NCBI GenBank assembly: GCA_947652115.1
Contig: OX393568.1
Location: 4,897,641 to 4,961,640 of the forward strand
Direction of reading: 5' to 3'
Source: Blastomussa wellsi
Taxonomy: Eukaryota > Cnidaria > Anthozoa > Scleractinia > Plerogyridae
DNA: 64,000 nt
Positions 61,493 to 64,000 of this stretch are shown here, piece by piece (the stretch's first letter is position 1; every line of letters starts with the position of its first letter). A program made the position numbers and the translations under genes. The notes below the pieces were generated by a model. It was not told the DNA's origin. It searched no databases and saw nothing but the letters and a program-made list of their open reading frames with translations.

Positions 61493-61497
61493 ATCTG

Positions 61498-64000
61498 GGA
61501 AGGTGTTTTCAGAGGCTGTTGTGATTGTTTGAACTCTGCTTACTTCGTGGGAGCCATATTTGATTTGAAACTTGGTTCCAGTGCTCAAAATTCAACATTC
61601 GAGAAACCGGAAGTCTGGGACGAGTGCCGCACCTAGCAACGCATAAACAAACACAAGTTTTGGGGTCTGCAGGCATTTTAAACAGCGGAAATCAATTCAA
61701 AATGGCGGCCCGAAGCATTTGATCGAGTGTTACAGCGAATTTTCCTTGTATTGGGGATGTCAGGGTGCCTTTTATGCAAAATATAACAGACTCTGGAGGA
61801 TAGGCACTTACCGAATTTTGTTTTCTGAGAAAACCAAAAGTCCTTTTGGTACAAAACTTGGCAGGCTTTTTCGTAACGAAATTTCAAACAAACGCTTGTT
61901 TGGGGATGGAGACTGGAGCAGATGATAAAAAGTTCTGAGTCAGAAAAGTTCCCGTTCAGTCTCATTGCAATAATTTATTTTCTATTAACATTATGACTTT
62001 CCCCAAACACAGAAAAATTACTTTTATTTACCGTTACATTACATTAGTTTTACATTTGGATTTCTTTGGGCAGTTGTTGCAAAAAACGAATATTTCTTTC
62101 TGAGACATGGGTTAATATTTAACCGAATTTTCCCATTGGGGGGCCTGAGGCACAAAAAACAGGGGAATTTTGGGGTTGGTTACATTCAGTGATCAATATT
62201 CTGAACTGTTTTGGACTATTTTGACAGAATGTGTAGACAGTTTTTAACAATAAAAATGACCCAAAATAGCCTGGGCAGGTACCTTAAACAATATCAACAC
62301 CAACAATCTTTAATTTTATTCTTTAAAATATGAGTCATTAATTAATATAGGCTTTTGTTATACATAATTGCACTGAATGGTAACTATTAACTGTCAGTAA
62401 TATAACTTAAACTCCAAAAAAAAAATAAACTAAATTAAATATATTGGTACAAGTACCTGCCATTGAAAAATGTTATTAACTTTCAACAGGCATAAATATG
62501 AAATGGATTTTCTCCAAATGTGGAACAATAAATTAATCCAATGTAATGCTTTATCTAATATGAGGGAATTAAATACAAGTACACTATATGGAAAACACAT
62601 TTTTTGTAACCTTGACTTTTTACACTGTACATCCCCTCAAACAATATGGAAAATGTATGTAACATGGAAAGAAACTGAGCTAAAATATAGGATATTTGCT
62701 AGAAATTTACAGCGCGATGCTCCTAAGATGCTACTAAGGCGCTTCACGCTGTAAGAATTGTGTTATTTTTCATATATACACATACTTTACTAGTAAAATC
62801 ATTTCCGGATTGCAGTGATTGCTGCCAAATGCAAAGTTACAATTCATACATGTAATGCGGATTGTGATTAATCTTTCAAAATGCTCTATTATTTACAGTA
62901 AGTTGTAGAAGTCGTTAAAAAATAAAAGTATAAATTAAAAGAGATATTTTAAAAATATGGTTAACATACATGTATTTATATCTTTTGACTTTGATACGAA
63001 AACACTTTATTTACAGGGTCCAACTAACGTCCACGTAAAGGAGTTTTGCATGTATTTTTGTGATAGTTAACAGAGGTTGCCGTGGTGTAATGAAATAGTC
63101 ATTTCATTGCAGACAGCCTGAGATGAAAGTGAAAAGCTGAGATTATCATTTGTTGTAACGTAACTTGACTGTGAGGCGTAAATTGGTGTGACGATTAACG
63201 GATTCTAATGTTGCACGTGCGTTATTTTGCGTGATTTTCTCCTCTCCATATGTTCAAGCGTTTATCTGTAAATCAAAAAAAAAACATTGAACATCAAAGT
63301 AGATCATTTCCTAAATTCCGGCTTAGGCAAGCTGCCTTCAAAAATGTAATTTGGGCCTTGAATTCGCATGTCGGAGTGCAACAATTAATTAGAATCAATT
63401 AATATCTGTCCCTCTCAAACTTTATACCCTCAGGGACTGGCGCCTATCTCTCTTCGAACTTACATGTTTATGACATCTGTTTGCCACCTCAAAGTTGTTA
63501 TCTGAAGTCATTTTATTCACGGCAGCCACCTTGTGGAAGCATACAGAAAACGTAGCTTAAATGATCCATGGAGGTTTAAATGAATAATAAGTTTTGAACA
63601 AAAACAAAATTGTGTAACCTACGACAGAGTGAACAGGTTTCTCACGTTGCCTGCTTATTAATATTCCAAGGAAAAGGCGGCTCAGACTCGACCCTCAAAT
63701 TCCATACTGATGTCGTAGGTTAGCAGAGATCCGTGTAGTGTTATCGATTAATATTTCCTAGTTAGTTACTTTGGTCACTATTTTTTCGCGCGACAGTAAC
63801 GGCCAATCAGAGACGCTACAAGGATCTCTGTAGAGCTACATGTACGTCGAGTCAGCGATAAGATGCGACCCTTTGAATCAAAACTTGAGCGAGCAGTTCG
63901 CAAAAGGCTTGTGTCAATCAAAAACTTATTATTACCTTATAAAGAAGAAGTTGATTACATAAACAACTTCGAAGGGTTTGATTAAACAAACACCATCCAT
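61498..64000. other. Terminal stretch without a recognised gene
   Basis: AT-rich DNA. The longest open frames (95 and 94 codons at 61678-61965 and 62470-62754) have no domain or splice partner I can recognise. No repeats of note beyond short AT tracts. Confidence 0.45.

Larger units (their letters stand above)
54336..61497 (-). mobile_element. BEL/Pao LTR retrotransposon with 5-bp TSD
   Basis: LTRs at 54341-54767 and 61066-61492, both 427 bp, start/end TG..CA and appear identical by eye. ATCTG flanks the element at 54336-54340 and 61493-61497. The coding strand is minus, with gag-protease then pol. Matching LTRs mean recent insertion, yet the coding region has an in-frame stop between gag-protease and pol and a frameshift near the pol 3' end. 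Confidence 0.95.

Noticed and set aside
62470..62754. 94-codon frame near the window end
   Set aside because: No domain or convincing composition; AT-rich DNA yields frames of this size by chance.

Overview
The window is nuclear DNA of an animal, most likely a cnidarian and probably a stony coral or other anthozoan. The reasons are GT-AG introns, AT-rich intergenic DNA full of MITEs, a tRNA-derived SINE, a Penelope-like element, a BEL/Pao retrotransposon and a complete Maverick/Polinton, next to host genes of animal type. The species cannot be fixed from the sequence.

Three host loci form a dispersed BRICHOS-precursor family (called BRI-1, -2, -3 here). BRI-1 (+, 2654-6916) has six exons: signal peptide, linker, BRICHOS domain, then a phase-1 last exon. 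That last exon starts with an R-S-K-R processing site and encodes a 35-residue peptide with 8 Cys, 8 Tyr and 5 Trp. BRI-2 (-, 9018-11922) is convergent with it and has the same exon phases and the same R-S-K-R. Its terminal peptide is unrelated: 44 residues, Arg-rich, with 8 Cys spaced CX3CX3CX3CX4CX3CX3CX3C. Its signal-peptide exon was not found and the DNA upstream is occupied by transposons. BRI-3 (+, 38192-41842) keeps the signal and BRICHOS exons but stops, or splices through a GC donor into repeat-rich DNA, where the peptide exon should be. I read these as secreted precursors carrying fast-evolving C-terminal, probably antimicrobial, peptides. This is the most interesting host system in the window.

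From 15913 to 31270 lies a Polinton flanked by a perfect 6-bp target duplication (AACTGA) and bounded by about 0.4-kb terminal inverted repeats with G-rich 44-bp tandem units. It encodes a protein-primed family-B DNA polymerase (one frameshift), a DD35E integrase, an A32/FtsK-like packaging ATPase, a double-jelly-roll major capsid protein, a probable penton/minor capsid protein and eight other small, coiled-coil or membrane-type proteins. I recognise no maturation protease. Several genes carry a common AT-rich motif just upstream. A 5'-truncated Penelope-like element (13285-15455) with RT, GIY-YIG domain and hammerhead-like tail lies just to its left.

The right half holds a GPP34/GOLPH3-like gene (-, 33194-36037), then BRI-3. 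An EFCAB10-like EF-hand gene (-, 45123-48438) lies head-to-head, 169 bp apart, with a SETMAR-type SET-domain methyltransferase gene (+, 48608-53145). The large intron of the latter contains a 2.5-kb TIR element with an 8-bp target duplication. A BEL/Pao element (54341-61492, minus strand, matching 427-bp LTRs, 5-bp duplication ATCTG) closes the window, followed by 2.5 kb in which I see no gene.
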